A stretch of 21,046 nt of DNA, taken from contig HF996754.1 of assembly GCA_000433335.1 (NCBI GenBank), positions 267-21,312 on the forward strand, read 5' to 3'. The DNA comes from Clostridium sp. CAG:1219 (lineage in GTDB: Bacteria > Bacillota > Clostridia > TANB77 > CAG-465). Positions 1-7,225 of this stretch are shown here, in pieces (the first letter of the stretch is position 1; each line of letters begins with the position of its first letter). The notes beneath the pieces were generated by a model. That model was not told the DNA's origin. It saw only the letters and a list, made by a program, of their open reading frames with translations, and made no database searches. Position numbers and translations under genes: made by a program.

Positions 1-2
1 AT

Positions 3-30
3 TTGGATTTTCTCTTTTTTGTTGTATAAT
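3..30 (+). promoter_or_regulatory. Possible sigma-A promoter for the CYTH gene
   Basis: A perfect TATAAT lies at 25-30. A weak -35 (TTGGAT, 3-8) sits 16 bases upstream, and the gene starts 26 bases after the -10. The -35 is poor, so only the -10 is convincing. Confidence 0.4.
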
Positions 31-56
31 ATAAAAAATATATAAGGAGGAACAAA

Positions 57-650
57 ATGAAACAGATTGAAATTACTGTTAGATTGAATGAAAAAATAGA
101 AGAAGCTATTAGTAAATTGAAAAAAAACGGATTTAAAAAAATACGAGAAAGTGATATTGATGATACATACTTATCAAATCTAAATATTAAAATGAAAAAA
201 GAAAATATACAAGAGTTTTTAAAACATTCAGTATTATTAAGAAAGTTAAAATTGAATGGAAAAGAGATTAAAAAAATTACTTACAAAAATAAAGAATTAG
301 ATAATAATGGAGACGTTATTTCTGAACAAAAAGTAAATTTGAATTGTGATGACTTAATAAAAGCGGAGAATTTATTTAATTGTTTAGGCTTTTACAATCT
401 TATAGAAGTGAAATATCATGTAATTGTATATGAAAAAAACGGCAATGAGTTTGCTTTTCAGATAGTTGAAAATTTGGGAATTTTAATCGAGTATGAAAAT
501 GTTAATGACTTTGAAGGAAAATCAGTTATAGAAATAAATAAAGCAAAAAATGAAATGTTAGAATATATTAAAGCGTGTAATATTAACATTACCGATGAAT
601 ATGATGTGAAAAAAGCCTTTGAACTAATAGACAAAAAATATAACTTATAA
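57..650 (+). CDS. CYTH-domain protein (adenylate cyclase class IV / triphosphatase-like), degenerate
   Basis: The 197-residue protein has the layout of the CYTH fold. A first strand EITVRL stands where the family has the ExExK signature. It is followed by a DTYL segment (about 42-45), an LLRKLKL strand (about 60-66), ITYK (about 74-77), and a C-terminal half ending in LGILIEYEN, like the family's LG-x-hydrophobic-x-E-x-E strand. CYTH enzymes bind triphosphates in a beta-barrel using acidic residues for metal and basic residues for phosphate. Several of these are replaced here: ExTxR for ExExK, and Gln for the usual Asp before the last strand. Activity is therefore doubtful. The start is fixed by AGGAGG at 45-50, 6 bases before ATG. 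The gene stands alone and converges on porB. Family assignment rests on pattern reading and is moderate; substrate is unknown. Confidence 0.6.
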   Translation: MKQIEITVRLNEKIEEAISKLKKNGFKKIRESDIDDTYLSNLNIKMKKENIQEFLKHSVLLRKLKLNGKEIKKITYKNKELDNNGDVISEQKVNLNCDDLIKAENLFNCLGFYNLIEVKYHVIVYEKNGNEFAFQIVENLGILIEYENVNDFEGKSVIEINKAKNEMLEYIKACNINITDEYDVKKAFELIDKKYNL

Positions 651-670
651 TAAAAATATATTTGTATTAA

Positions 671-700
671 AAAAATCAGGCCTGTTGCCTGATTAATATT
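671..700. terminator. Bidirectional terminator between CYTH gene and por operon
   Basis: A perfect 8-bp stem (AATCAGGC 674-681 with GCCTGATT 687-694, loop CTGTT) lies between two convergent genes. On the minus strand the hairpin is followed by a run of T (plus-strand A671-675 and upstream), ideal for ending the por operon. On the plus strand the T-run is weaker. Confidence 0.8.
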
Positions 701-1646
701 ATTCTTTATTTGTAATTTCTTCCATCATAAGTAAATAATTCCATTTTTCATCTACTGATTTTTGAAATTCTTCTATCATCCATTCATTTCCCGCTAAAAA
801 CATATGTCTAAATCTTTTTTGTGGCCTTAAAAATTCTTCTATAGGAAGCTTTTTAGCCGGTTTATAGTTTATTTTATATTTTCCATTAATTACTTCATAT
901 ATTGGCCAGAAACAAGTATCAATAGCCAGTTTTGATATTAATTGAAGATCTTCTTTATTATATCCCCATCCCCTAGGACAAGGTGAAAGTGCATTTACAA
1001 AAGATGGACCATCAGTATAAATTGCCTTTTCTGATTTTTCATATAAATCTTTAAGGTTTCCAAATAGTGCAGTTTGTGCAACATATGGGATATTATGTGA
1101 TACCATTATTTGCGTTAGATCTTTTCTAGATTGCATTTTTCCAGGAATCTTTTTACCAGCTGGTGAGGTTGTCGTATCAGAAAAATGTGGGGTAGAAGAT
1201 GAACGTTGATTACCAGTATTCATATAAGCTCCATTATCATAGCAAAAATAAGCAATATTAGCTTCTCTTTCCATTGCACCTGAAAGAGATTGAAGACCTA
1301 TATCATATGTTCCACCATCTCCACCAAATCCTATGAATTTTGTTTCTTTTTTTATATTACCATCTCTTTTTAATTTTTCGTACGTTTTTTCAGCTCCATT
1401 TAAGCAAGCAGAGGCACATTCAAACGCTGTATGTATAAAAGAAACATTATCCCAAGAGGTATAAGGAAAAATACAAGTGGATACTTCAAGACATCCTGTT
1501 GCGCAAGATACTACAGCATTATCTTCATCGTTTAATGCTCTTAGTGCATTTCTTACTATAACTGGGGCAGCACAACCTGCGCACATTCTATGTCCGGATA
1601 CAAGACGAGATTTTTTATTTACTACTTCTTTAAAATTATATGCCAT
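699..1646 (-). CDS. porB: Pyruvate:ferredoxin oxidoreductase, beta subunit (PorB)
   Basis: This is the thiamine-diphosphate-binding subunit of the four-subunit pyruvate synthase, which oxidises pyruvate and CoA to acetyl-CoA and CO2 while reducing ferredoxin in the cytoplasm. The 315 residues match the usual length. C22-x2-C25 in HRMCAGCAAP, C52 (in CATGC), and the later cysteine in SPCPRGW are the expected ligands of the subunit's own [4Fe-4S] cluster. The GGDGG motif near residue 110 followed by CYDNGAYMNTGNQ near 137 forms the Mg-ThDP site, and the SSSTPH / TTTSPAGK stretch is typical of PorB. It is the last gene of porGDAB, 13 bases after porA, with AGGAGG 8 bases before ATG. A terminator follows immediately. 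Pyruvate as substrate is inferred from PorA and PorB motifs; other 2-oxoacids are less likely. Confidence 0.95.
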   Translation of the reverse strand: MAYNFKEVVNKKSRLVSGHRMCAGCAAPVIVRNALRALNDEDNAVVSCATGCLEVSTCIFPYTSWDNVSFIHTAFECASACLNGAEKTYEKLKRDGNIKKETKFIGFGGDGGTYDIGLQSLSGAMEREANIAYFCYDNGAYMNTGNQRSSSTPHFSDTTTSPAGKKIPGKMQSRKDLTQIMVSHNIPYVAQTALFGNLKDLYEKSEKAIYTDGPSFVNALSPCPRGWGYNKEDLQLISKLAIDTCFWPIYEVINGKYKINYKPAKKLPIEEFLRPQKRFRHMFLAGNEWMIEEFQKSVDEKWNYLLMMEEITNKE

Positions 1647-1659
1647 AAAAATATCCTCC

Positions 1660-2838
1660 TTATATATTATCTATACCTAAATAATAGGTAGTTTTATCTG
1701 TTCTAAATGTTTTAGATAAATTTTCTAATTTATTAAACACTTTTTCTATATCGCGTTTGGTTACATCAACGCCTCCAAGTCCATAAATAAAATTAATTGT
1801 AGGAACGTAAACTCTACTAGAGTACATAGCCGATGTAATTTCAGAAAATAGCGGTCCAGAGTAAGCATTTATGCTATCTGACTTATCCATAATTGCAAGT
1901 GCCTTTAAGTTTTTAAGGGAAAGTGAAATTTCATTCCATGGTAGTGGTCTAAAAGTTCTTGGTTTTAAAAGTCCTGCTTTTATACCATTTTTTCTTAGCT
2001 CATCTATAACATCTTTTATTGTGCCTGCTGTTGAATTTAATGCTATTATGCCAATTTCTGCATCATCTAGCATATATTCTTCATATAAACCATATTTTCT
2101 TCCAGTAATGTTATAGAATTCTTCAGATACTTCTTTAATAATTTCTTTAGAGTTAACCATAGCATCTGCAAGTTCCTTTCTTTTTTCAAAGAAATCTTTT
2201 TGGAGCGCTAAAGGTCCCATAGATATGTTTTTTGAATCATCAAGTAAATATTCATCTGGCTTGTACTTTCCAACAAACGATTCTACCTCTTCATTTTCCA
2301 TAAGTGTTATATTTTCAACGGAGTGTGAAGTAATGAAACCATCATAACATACCATTACGGGTAATTTTGCTCTTTCTGCAATTTTTACTGCCATTATAGT
2401 ATTGTCATATGCTTCTTGGTTATTTTCACAATATAGTTGAATAAATCCTGTATCTCTTGCCCCCATTGAATCTGAGTGATCATTGTGAATGTTTAGTGGG
2501 GCAGAAATTGCTCTATTTGCACAGATTAATACTATTGGTAATCTCATACCAGCAGCTATATTTAGCATTTCAAACATTAATGCAAGGCCTTGTGATGAGG
2601 TAGCAGACATAACTCTTCCACCTGCAGCAGAAGCTCCAATGCACGCTGACATAGCACTATGTTCACTTTCAACTGCTATAAATTCTGTTGATACACTTCC
2701 GTTTGCAACAAAGTTAGAAAAATATTGTGGAACCTCAGTAGATGGAGTAATAGGGTATGCTGCAACTGTATCAGGATTTATTTGTTTCATAGCAGTAGCT
2801 ACTGCTTCATTACCACTTAATCTTTCACGTATTGCCAT
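1660..2838 (-). CDS. porA: Pyruvate:ferredoxin oxidoreductase, alpha subunit (PorA)
   Basis: Catalytic alpha subunit, carrying the pyrimidine-binding half of the ThDP site. The AAYPITPSTE motif near residue 30 holds the Thr that contacts pyruvate in this family. VESEHSAMSACIGASAAGGR and the NDHSDSMGARDTG segment are hallmarks of pyruvate-specific enzymes rather than the indolepyruvate or ketoisovalerate relatives. The start chosen is the ATG at 2838 (MAIRERLSGNE), 12 bases after GGAGG. An in-frame ATG at 2850 would lengthen the protein from 392 to 396 residues, but it abuts the Shine-Dalgarno sequence with no spacer, so it is unlikely. With the chosen start, porD ends one base before porA begins, so translation is probably coupled. 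The C-terminal half corresponds to the family's transketolase C-like domain II. Confidence 0.95.
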   Translation of the reverse strand: MAIRERLSGNEAVATAMKQINPDTVAAYPITPSTEVPQYFSNFVANGSVSTEFIAVESEHSAMSACIGASAAGGRVMSATSSQGLALMFEMLNIAAGMRLPIVLICANRAISAPLNIHNDHSDSMGARDTGFIQLYCENNQEAYDNTIMAVKIAERAKLPVMVCYDGFITSHSVENITLMENEEVESFVGKYKPDEYLLDDSKNISMGPLALQKDFFEKRKELADAMVNSKEIIKEVSEEFYNITGRKYGLYEEYMLDDAEIGIIALNSTAGTIKDVIDELRKNGIKAGLLKPRTFRPLPWNEISLSLKNLKALAIMDKSDSINAYSGPLFSEITSAMYSSRVYVPTINFIYGLGGVDVTKRDIEKVFNKLENLSKTFRTDKTTYYLGIDNI

Positions 2839-2839
2839 A

Positions 2840-3118
2840 TTAAATCTCATCCTCCTTTTCTTTCATATCAATTGCTCTAAAAGGACAAACTTTTGAGCAT
2901 ATTCCACATCCTTTGCAGTAGTCAAGGTCTATTTTAGTCAGAATTCCATCTTTTTGTTTTATACAATCCTCAGGACAGTATGGTACACATAACATACAGT
3001 TTTTGCAAATATCTTTTTTATGTACTGGAAATTTAACTTTCCAATCTCCAGTTTTAAATTTAATAGAATTACCAGCCTCTAAAATTGAAGCACCTCTTCC
3101 TATTTTTTTATTTTCCAT
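2840..3118 (-). CDS. porD: Pyruvate:ferredoxin oxidoreductase, delta subunit (PorD), 2[4Fe-4S] ferredoxin
   Basis: Ferredoxin-like subunit of 92 residues that passes electrons from the ThDP site of PorAB to external ferredoxin. Two complete C-x2-C-x2-C-x3-C-P motifs are visible: C38, C41, C44, C48 and C68, C71, C74, C78. They supply the ligands of two [4Fe-4S] clusters, each motif giving three cysteines to one cluster and the last to the other. The N-terminal 35 residues (GDWKVKFPVHKKDIC) match PorD rather than a free ferredoxin. It starts 3 bases after porG ends. Its Shine-Dalgarno GGAGG lies inside the last codons of porG, so the two are translationally coupled. Confidence 0.95.
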   Translation of the reverse strand: MENKKIGRGASILEAGNSIKFKTGDWKVKFPVHKKDICKNCMLCVPYCPEDCIKQKDGILTKIDLDYCKGCGICSKVCPFRAIDMKEKEDEI

Positions 3119-3121
3119 AAA

Positions 3122-3691
3122 TTATCCTCCTATTATTTCGTCATAAGCTCGCTTTATTACTTCTATGTTTGGAGCTATTACTTCAGGCTTTCTTGCAAAT
3201 TTATGTTTGAAAGACTCTTCCATATTTTTTATTAGATCCTCTTTAGTCATTATTGATGTGATTTTTACAATTGCAGAGAGCATAGCGGTATTTGGAAAAT
3301 TTGCCTTAAGACAATCTTCCGATATTTTTGTAGCATCAATTGTATAAATATGACCTTTGTAATCACTTAAATATTTCTTGATTTCATCTGGGCTTTTTTG
3401 AGTGTTTATTAAAATAGCCCCATCACTCTTTAGTCCTTTTGTAACGTCAACTCCATGTAGTAGAGTGTCATCTACTACAACCACGTAATCTGGTTCATAT
3501 ATATTAGAATGTATTCTAATTGGTGTATCTGAAATCCTATTGTAGGCTGTAATTGGAGCTCCCATTCGCTCAGGTCCATATTCTGGAAAACCTTGAATAT
3601 ATTTCCCGGTATTAAATGCAGCGTCAGCTAATAAAAGTGAAGCAGTTTTTGCTCCTTGGCCACCACGACCATGCCATCTTATTTCAATCAT
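3122..3691 (-). CDS. porG: Pyruvate:ferredoxin oxidoreductase, gamma subunit (PorG)
   Basis: Gamma subunit of the pyruvate synthase complex, the CoA-pocket domain that is fused into the single-chain PFOR of many clostridia. The 189-residue protein opens with the family signature IRWHGRGGQGAKTAS and continues with GFPEYGPERMGAPITAY and the VVVVDDTLL strand. The open frame runs 53 codons further upstream to 3850, but that extension is AT-rich, contains the promoter, and lacks similarity. AGGAGG sits 6 bases before the ATG at 3691, which fixes the start. First gene of the porG-D-A-B order, the same order as in Thermotoga and archaeal operons. Confidence 0.94.
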   Translation of the reverse strand: MIEIRWHGRGGQGAKTASLLLADAAFNTGKYIQGFPEYGPERMGAPITAYNRISDTPIRIHSNIYEPDYVVVVDDTLLHGVDVTKGLKSDGAILINTQKSPDEIKKYLSDYKGHIYTIDATKISEDCLKANFPNTAMLSAIVKITSIMTKEDLIKNMEESFKHKFARKPEVIAPNIEVIKRAYDEIIGG

Positions 3692-3718
3692 AATAATCCT
3701 CCTAAATATCTTTTTTTT

Positions 3719-3747
3719 AGTATATATCGAATAAAACAAATAGTCAA
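3719..3747 (-). promoter_or_regulatory. Sigma-A promoter of the por operon
   Basis: On the minus strand TTGACT (3747-3742), a 17-base spacer, and TATACT (3724-3719) form a near-consensus promoter. The -10 lies 27 bases before the porG start codon, leaving a short leader that carries the AGGAGG. Confidence 0.75.
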
Positions 3748-3776
3748 TAAATTTGATAAACTTGCATATAATATGC

Positions 3777-3805
3777 TTGTTTTTTTTTATTATATATAAT
3801 ATACT
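3777..3805 (+). promoter_or_regulatory. Probable promoter of the pseudopilin genes
   Basis: TTGTTT (3777-3782), 17-base spacer, TATACT (3800-3805), 37 bases before the chosen start of the first pseudopilin gene. An overlapping TATAAT at 3795-3800 has no suitably spaced -35. It is divergent from the por promoter. A perfect palindrome, GCATAT-A-ATATGC, lies between the two at 3764-3776. Confidence 0.5.
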
Positions 3806-3842
3806 AAAATAAGGAAAAAATATGATAAGAGGTGTAAATATA

Positions 3843-4325
3843 ATGCACAAAATTAAAAATAAAAATGGTATTACTATGTTGGTTTTAGTAGCTATAATAA
3901 TGGCTACTTTAGTAATTACCTCTACAATAATAATTTCATACTCAAATTTTAAGACTGGAGCTAAAAAGAAGGCATTTAATCATGAAATATCAGTTGTTTC
4001 AAACCAACTTAAACAATATAGCATTAGAAATAATAAACTTCCACTTGAAGAAGGAATATATGAGATAAACATTTCAGAATATGATAATAGTTTTTCTTCA
4101 CGCTTAGAGGAAAATGGTGAGATAATAAAAAATGGAAAAGTAGAACTTTACAGAATAGATTTATCTGAAATAGATATAGAAAATACTAACTGGGCAAAAG
4201 GAAAAAAAGGTGAGGTAGAAGGATATTTTTATTCTAAAGTAACTGAAAATATATATTATTTACCTGGTGCAAGTATTGGAAATAAATTATATTTTTGTTC
4301 AAGCGATGAGCTAAAAGGAGAATAG
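3843..4325 (+). CDS. Prepilin-like (pseudopilin) protein, short form
   Basis: 160-residue protein with a type IV prepilin-like N-terminus. A basic leader (HKIKNKNG) ends in a glycine, followed by ITMLVLVAIIMATLVITS, a hydrophobic helix that would anchor and pack the subunit. Cleavage would follow G9, but the position-5 glutamate of classical pilins is valine. After the helix come an amphipathic segment (about 43-66, KKAFNHEISVVSNQLKQY) and a small domain ending in IYYLPGASIGNKLYFCSSDEL. The same plan recurs in the next two genes, so the three are paralogues. The start is chosen at 3843, 8 bases after GAGGTG; an in-frame ATG at 3822 is possible but would give an untypically long leader. First of a three-gene set; no ATPase, platform protein or prepilin peptidase is nearby. 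Confidence 0.65.
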   Translation: MHKIKNKNGITMLVLVAIIMATLVITSTIIISYSNFKTGAKKKAFNHEISVVSNQLKQYSIRNNKLPLEEGIYEINISEYDNSFSSRLEENGEIIKNGKVELYRIDLSEIDIENTNWAKGKKGEVEGYFYSKVTENIYYLPGASIGNKLYFCSSDELKGE

Positions 4326-4330
4326 TAAAG

Positions 4331-5506
4331 ATGAACAATAGATTTAAATTTGGATTTTCACTTATTACGCTCTCTATAATAGTAACAATTGTATTAATTT
4401 TAGTTACGGCTACTACTATAAGTGTGGTAAATGTAAAAAAGAGAGTAGACAAGTTAACTTTTGGAGAAGAGGTGGCAATTGTCCAAGAGGGGGTTACCTC
4501 ATATTATGAAAAAAATAATTCATATCCAATAGATGAAAAAATTGCACTAACTCAAGATATTAAAGTAGCGCTAAATAGTTCAAATATGATTTTTTTAGAT
4601 GGAGATAGCGCTTCATCAGAATTTTATTATATAAATTATTCATTAATTGGAATAGAGAATAGCCAAGATTTTAAATATATTGATACAAATTCACAAGACC
4701 TTGTTTTATCAACCAATACAGGAACTGTTTATTATCCAAAAGGTATGGATGGTAACTATTTTTTAACAGATGACTTAAAGAAAGCTATTGAATATGTTGA
4801 TAGAACAGATAGTATAACGTCTACTTCGGGTATAAAATTTACAAAAAGTGTTGAAGAATACACTAATAATCCAATTGTAACTACTATAGAAGTTAGAGCA
4901 GAGTATACTAATGTTACTTGCACTGTTATACCAAGTAATTCTAGTAAAATTGAACTTACTGGAAATAACAATAAATTTGTAACACCTGATGACATTTATG
5001 AAAATTATGATATAGTCGTAAAGTGGAAAGAAAATAATAGTGGAAATGTAAATACTACTGTTTATTCTGTTGATAACTTTGATAATCTTGCCCCAGAAGT
5101 TGAAATAAAAGGTGAGAAAAAATCAATAGAAAATATATTAACAGGGGAAGAAAAGCAATATTACTTTATTAATTATTCTGACAATTTAAGTGGTATTAAA
5201 ACTTTAAAATATGTGGAAGAAAAAATTTCAGAGGACTCTAATTCTGATACACAAAATCTTGAACTTATAAAAGAATATATGAAAAATAATGGCAAAAATA
5301 TAATAAAAAATGTAATTGAAATTTTACCTGGCACAAGGTGGATTACTGTATATGCTGAAGATAATGCTTCAAATGCAAGATTTATTTGTAAGGAAGTACC
5401 GGAAATACAAAAAGTAACTAATGGAGATTTAGCATCAGATGTTACTGAAACGCCAGATAGTATAAACGATGAAAATGATCATATTGTTGATCCTGAAGTG
5501 CCTTAG
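4331..5506 (+). CDS. Prepilin-like protein with C-terminal Ig-like domain
   Basis: 391-residue paralogue of the preceding gene. The leader MNNRFKFG is followed by FSLITLSIIVTIVLILVTATT, with Thr rather than Glu at mature position 5. The shared core follows: FGEEVAIVQEGVTSYYEKNNSYP (about 37-59) and NTGTVYYPKGMDGNYFLTDDL (about 129-149). Beyond residue 155 the protein extends by about 235 residues. This part contains NLAPEVEIKG, a SDNLSGIKTLKY motif and a VYAEDNASN motif, the pattern of Ig-like beta-sandwich repeats of clostridial surface proteins. The tail is acidic and ends in IVDPEVP. It is 5 bases downstream of the first pseudopilin gene, with AGGAG 10 bases before the ATG overlapping that gene's stop region. 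Likely a surface or pseudopilus subunit with an exposed binding domain; partner unknown. Confidence 0.65.
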   Translation: MNNRFKFGFSLITLSIIVTIVLILVTATTISVVNVKKRVDKLTFGEEVAIVQEGVTSYYEKNNSYPIDEKIALTQDIKVALNSSNMIFLDGDSASSEFYYINYSLIGIENSQDFKYIDTNSQDLVLSTNTGTVYYPKGMDGNYFLTDDLKKAIEYVDRTDSITSTSGIKFTKSVEEYTNNPIVTTIEVRAEYTNVTCTVIPSNSSKIELTGNNNKFVTPDDIYENYDIVVKWKENNSGNVNTTVYSVDNFDNLAPEVEIKGEKKSIENILTGEEKQYYFINYSDNLSGIKTLKYVEEKISEDSNSDTQNLELIKEYMKNNGKNIIKNVIEILPGTRWITVYAEDNASNARFICKEVPEIQKVTNGDLASDVTETPDSINDENDHIVDPEVP

Positions 5507-5515
5507 GAGGAAAAA

Positions 5516-6277
5516 ATGAAAAGAGGAATATCATTAATTGTAATTAGTGTATCTGCAATAGTTGTACTTACTTTACTTGGGGTTATAACATTTTCTTTGA
5601 TTGAAACTTCAAATAAGGCGAAAAAAATACAATTTGCTGAAGAAATAGAAATGGTACAAATTGCAGTAAAATCTTATTATAATATAAATAAAGAATATCC
5701 AGTAACCCAAAATATAATGGTTTCAAATATACTTCAAAGTAGTTTAGATCAATTTGAGGGTGAAACAAAAAATGAAACAAGTGGGGAATATGTACTTAGT
5801 ATTATAGACTATCAAAAAGCTGGAATTAAAAACCTTAAGTATGGAAATTCAAATGGTAGTGCAGATGATGTTTATGCAGTTTCCCTTCAAACAGGAAAGG
5901 TTTACTATGCAAAAGGACTTAAAATAGGTTCTAAGAAATACTATACAAAAACAGATGAAATTTCAAACTTGATAAATGATACTAGTAAATTAAATTCTGA
6001 TGAATACACAAGAAAAGCTATACTGTATAATGAGCAAGAAATAGAAGTAAAAAGTGGCAACACAAGAGAAACTCAAAAAAGAATTACGCTTCAGATACCA
6101 AAAGTATATGAAAAAATAAGTGTAAGAGTAAATTCAAGTACAACGCAAGTTAGTTCAAGTAGCCAAAATGAAAATTATTATATTTATATTATAGATGTTA
6201 ACACTTCATCTACAATATTTATTGAATATAATTTTGATGGAAATGTATTAAAGGAAACTTATAATGTTTCAATTTAA
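5516..6277 (+). CDS. Prepilin-like protein, medium form
   Basis: Third paralogue, 253 residues. The leader is minimal (MKRG) and the mature N-terminus ISLIVISVSAIVVLTLLGVI again lacks Glu at position 5 (Val). The family core is clear: FAEEIEMVQIAVKSYYNINKEYPV (about 42-65) and LQTGKVYYAKGLKIGSKKYYTKTDEI (about 123-148). About 100 further residues, rich in Ser, Thr and Val in alternating patterns, look like a beta-structured domain without recognisable motifs. AGGAGG lies 5 bases before ATG, and the gene begins 9 bases after its predecessor, so the three probably form one transcript. A strong terminator follows. Membrane-anchored, extracellular function is inferred from the N-terminal helix only. 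Confidence 0.65.
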   Translation: MKRGISLIVISVSAIVVLTLLGVITFSLIETSNKAKKIQFAEEIEMVQIAVKSYYNINKEYPVTQNIMVSNILQSSLDQFEGETKNETSGEYVLSIIDYQKAGIKNLKYGNSNGSADDVYAVSLQTGKVYYAKGLKIGSKKYYTKTDEISNLINDTSKLNSDEYTRKAILYNEQEIEVKSGNTRETQKRITLQIPKVYEKISVRVNSSTTQVSSSSQNENYYIYIIDVNTSSTIFIEYNFDGNVLKETYNVSI

Positions 6278-6282
6278 TAAGT

Positions 6283-6334
6283 AAAAAAATACACTCAAGT
6301 CTCATAATTTAAGACTCGGGTGTATTACTTTTTT
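6283..6334. terminator. Bidirectional terminator between pseudopilin genes and PF06541 gene
   Basis: A 15-bp stem with one mismatch and one G-U pair (6288-6302 with 6312-6326, nine-base loop) is flanked by an A-run at 6283-6289 and a T-rich run from 6328. It can end transcription from both sides. Its right arm also encodes the last residues (TPES and stop) of the minus-strand gene. Confidence 0.85.
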
Positions 6335-7088
6335 TATTTTTTTCTTTTGATTCCTTTAATTTTCTTTTTATTTCTTTAATAGTTAAAAATTCTATATTAT
6401 TATCTTTAAATGTTAAATTTGGAAAAGCTTTTGTGAGTCTACTATTTACTACGTTTTTATGTGATATTATTTTTTGTTTAACTTCTAACATTTTGTTATA
6501 TATTGGAGAATTTTCGTTTGAAATCTTTTTTTGCTTTATAAGTTCTTCTGTAAATTCTTTAAGTTCTGATAATTTCTTTTTAAAGTTTACTATCTCTGTT
6601 ATAGTAATAGTTAAGTCAATAATCATTATAACAGATATCGCTTTAGCAATATAATTTAAGTATACTATATTTATACTCTCCATAAAGCCTGTTATTAGTG
6701 GATTTAGAACATAAACAAGTATAAGTCCTAAAATACCAAATAAAACTGAATTTAATAGACATACCCTTCCATTTATATTAAATTTCATATTAGAGTAGTC
6801 CCACCATTTTGCTTTAAAAAGTTTTTCCATTACAAAACTTGTGATATATTCTAGAATTGAAGTTACAATCATTCCAAGTGTAAATACAAGCACAGGATTA
6901 GAATAAAATCTATTTAATAATAATACAATTAGCGTTGCCCCAGTTCCATATATAGGGCAGTACGGTCCATGTAAAAATCCCCTGTTTGTAAATTTTCCAT
7001 CAAGTAATCTACAATAAATTACTTCAAGTGACCATCCAATAACGGAATATATAAAAAAATATAGAAATAATAAATAGAACTTTTCCAC
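6309..7088 (-). CDS. Putative ABC-transporter type IV membrane protein (PF06541/CmpB family)
   Basis: 259-residue integral membrane protein of the family annotated as putative ABC transporter permease (PF06541); its true function is not established. Hydrophobic segments appear at about 5-25, 44-62, 66-87, 111-133 and 140-165. The signature NRGFLHGPYCPIYGTGA (about 35-51), preceded by a glutamate in the first helix (GWSLEVIYCR), is characteristic. A basic, Lys/Glu-rich cytoplasmic tail of about 90 residues with coiled-coil character follows the last helix. The start is GTG, with GGTGAT just upstream. It has its own consensus promoter and shares a terminator with the convergent pseudopilin genes. 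A second member of the family lies at 15547-16272. No ATPase partner is nearby. Confidence 0.75.
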   Translation of the reverse strand: MEKFYLLFLYFFIYSVIGWSLEVIYCRLLDGKFTNRGFLHGPYCPIYGTGATLIVLLLNRFYSNPVLVFTLGMIVTSILEYITSFVMEKLFKAKWWDYSNMKFNINGRVCLLNSVLFGILGLILVYVLNPLITGFMESINIVYLNYIAKAISVIMIIDLTITITEIVNFKKKLSELKEFTEELIKQKKISNENSPIYNKMLEVKQKIISHKNVVNSRLTKAFPNLTFKDNNIEFLTIKEIKRKLKESKEKNKKSNTPES

Positions 7089-7104
7089 TTAATCACCAAG
7101 ACAA

Positions 7105-7133
7105 ATTATATTTCTTATTAACAGTTTTGTCAA
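7105..7133 (-). promoter_or_regulatory. Consensus sigma-A promoter of the PF06541 gene
   Basis: On the minus strand TTGACA (7133-7128), a spacer of exactly 17 bases, and TATAAT (7110-7105) match the consensus perfectly. The -10 ends 16 bases before the GTG start, giving a very short leader. Confidence 0.85.
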
Positions 7134-7225
7134 GATACCGTTTTTTTTAGATGTTAGAAATAATACTTCAAAGTATGTAAAACAGATGCATATATATATT
7201 TAAATGAAATTTTATACTTTAATTT

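Noticed and set aside
2839..2850. Upstream ATG of porA
   Set aside because: It directly follows GGAGG with no spacer; the ATG at 2838 has a workable distance.
1477..2896. Open frames on the plus strand opposite porA and porB (1477-1680, 1871-2116, 2489-2896)
   Set aside because: They are antisense shadows of strongly conserved por genes, lack ribosome binding sites and have no family features.
3692..3850. N-terminal extension of PorG by 53 residues
   Set aside because: The stretch holds the operon promoter and a Shine-Dalgarno site for the internal ATG, and it is not part of the family sequence.
7141..7225. Possible terminator of the M15 peptidase gene (ATACTT/AAGTAT hairpin near 7160)
   Set aside because: The stem is short and AT-only and no T-run follows on the minus strand.
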